6,274 nucleotides of DNA, taken from contig JACMKW010000237.1 in the NCBI GenBank assembly GCA_014379885.1, positions 1-6,274 of the forward strand, in the 5' to 3' direction. The stretch comes from Rhizobacter sp. (lineage in GTDB: Bacteria > Pseudomonadota > Gammaproteobacteria > Burkholderiales > Burkholderiaceae). A program made the position numbers and the translations under genes. Positions within the stretch are counted from its first letter, which is position 1, and every line of letters starts with the position of its first letter. The notes under the pieces are model-generated. The model had not been told where the DNA came from. It searched no databases and worked only from the letters and a program-made list of their open reading frames with translations. Positions 5,735-6,274 of the stretch are shown here, piece after piece.

Positions 5735-5746
5735 ACGCTGCAGCGT
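5735..5746. repeat. 12-bp perfect palindrome ACGCTGCAGCGT
   Basis: This self-complementary 12-mer lies two bases after the terminator stem. It may be a second hairpin of the termination region or a protein site. No function can be assigned. Confidence 0.35.
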
Positions 5747-6274
5747 TCTGACCGAGCGGCCCTTGTTGCAATCAGCCGTGTGGCTTATCCCCTGCGAGCG
5801 GTTCGGGAGAACCGAGCGACGAGGTGGAGAAACAGCCTAAAAACCGTGCGCAAGTTGCAGCGACAAAGGCAAGCGTAGCGGCCGGCAGTTCGGCCTGCAA
5901 TTTAATTCGACGCGTGCTGCCCGGCGCGACGGGGAAGCCCGCGAGCCCTCTGAAGCCGGCGCGAGAGAAGTATGGATCGCTGCGAGGGCGGTGGCCGCAG
6001 ACTGTCTGCAGCCGCTCAGGGTCGGCAGGTGAACGGCAGCCCGAGCGGAAACCGGTCGCACGATCGTCAACAAAGCGGATGACGGCTGCACCTCCCTGAC
6101 CGGTCACTCGCGTAGCGCAGCCGACGCGTCGGGCCGCGAATGAGTCCTACTGCCCCTGACGACCGGCGGAACCCGACCCATGGCTGAAGTTGACCTGCGG
6201 CCAACAGAAGCGCCGAGGGCTGGTAGAGCCCTTCACAATCAAGACTTGACCCCCGTTTGTTCGAGATGCCTACC
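5747..6274. other. 528 bases without a convincing gene
   Basis: Open frames here, such as 5824-6099 (+) and 5772-6107 (-), have no ribosome site, no recognisable motif and a composition rich in Arg, Pro and Ser as expected from chance frames in GC-rich DNA. What can be seen are dyads: a hairpin at 5993-6013 (GGC, GCAGA, loop CTG, TCTGC, GCC, with one C/A mismatch) and a perfect palindrome CCGACGCGTCGG at 6121-6132. There is an AT-richer patch near 5899-5909 (GCAATTTAATT). The last 30 bases contain TTGACC (6245-6250), but no matching -10 box is evident. The stretch resembles the structured, repeat-like intergenic DNA common in Burkholderiales genomes, possibly decayed mobile or integron-type DNA. 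No terminal repeats or transposase remnants were recognised. Confidence 0.4.
6121..6132. repeat. 12-bp perfect palindrome CCGACGCGTCGG
   Basis: A self-complementary 12-mer in the gene-free right end. Its CG-rich content makes chance occurrence in such DNA fairly likely; no function is assigned. Confidence 0.3.

Noticed and set aside
5772..6107. - strand frame of 111 residues and the + strand frame 5824-6099
   Set aside because: No ribosome site and no recognisable motif; the two frames overlap on opposite strands and neither looks like a real protein.

Overview
The window is GC-rich (judged by eye, above 60%) DNA from a proteobacterium, most likely a betaproteobacterium of the order Burkholderiales. 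The basis is the AMP nucleosidase C-terminus, the high-GC codon use, the style of the small exported protein, and the MFS/LysR pair. The genus cannot be fixed from the sequence alone.

Layout from left to right: (1) the last 87 codons of amn (AMP nucleosidase) on the + strand, cut by the window edge. (2) A convergent small gene on the - strand for an exported, charged, helical protein, with a 10-bp inverted repeat just upstream of its ribosome binding site. (3) A two-gene - strand unit: a 120-residue beta-rich protein of unknown function (GTG start, perfect AGGAGG site), followed 8 bases later by a signal-peptide-bearing, probably outer-membrane protein of about 423 residues. I recognise neither. 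(4) A 224-base divergent spacer, then a + strand gene for a 71-residue basic helical protein and a short downstream reading frame that seems broken by two single-base shifts. (5) A - strand DHA2-type (14-helix) MFS drug exporter, divergent from a LysR-type regulator on the + strand. This is a classic regulator/exporter pair; a strong dyad overlaps the predicted exporter promoter. (6) A strong hairpin terminator after the regulator, then over 500 bases with no convincing gene.

The most intriguing non-gene signal is a 9-mer, CGCCATGTC (or its complement GACATGGCG). I found four copies, all in the two divergent spacers: a converging pair at 2562-2595 and a diverging pair at 4667-4720. The second pair brackets the predicted exporter promoter. 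This suggests, without proving it, that one regulator, perhaps the LysR protein here, acts on both the exporter and the uncharacterised genes around 2500. No clearly new defence or mobile system is visible. The candidates for something undescribed are the beta-protein/outer-membrane-protein pair and the shared motif.
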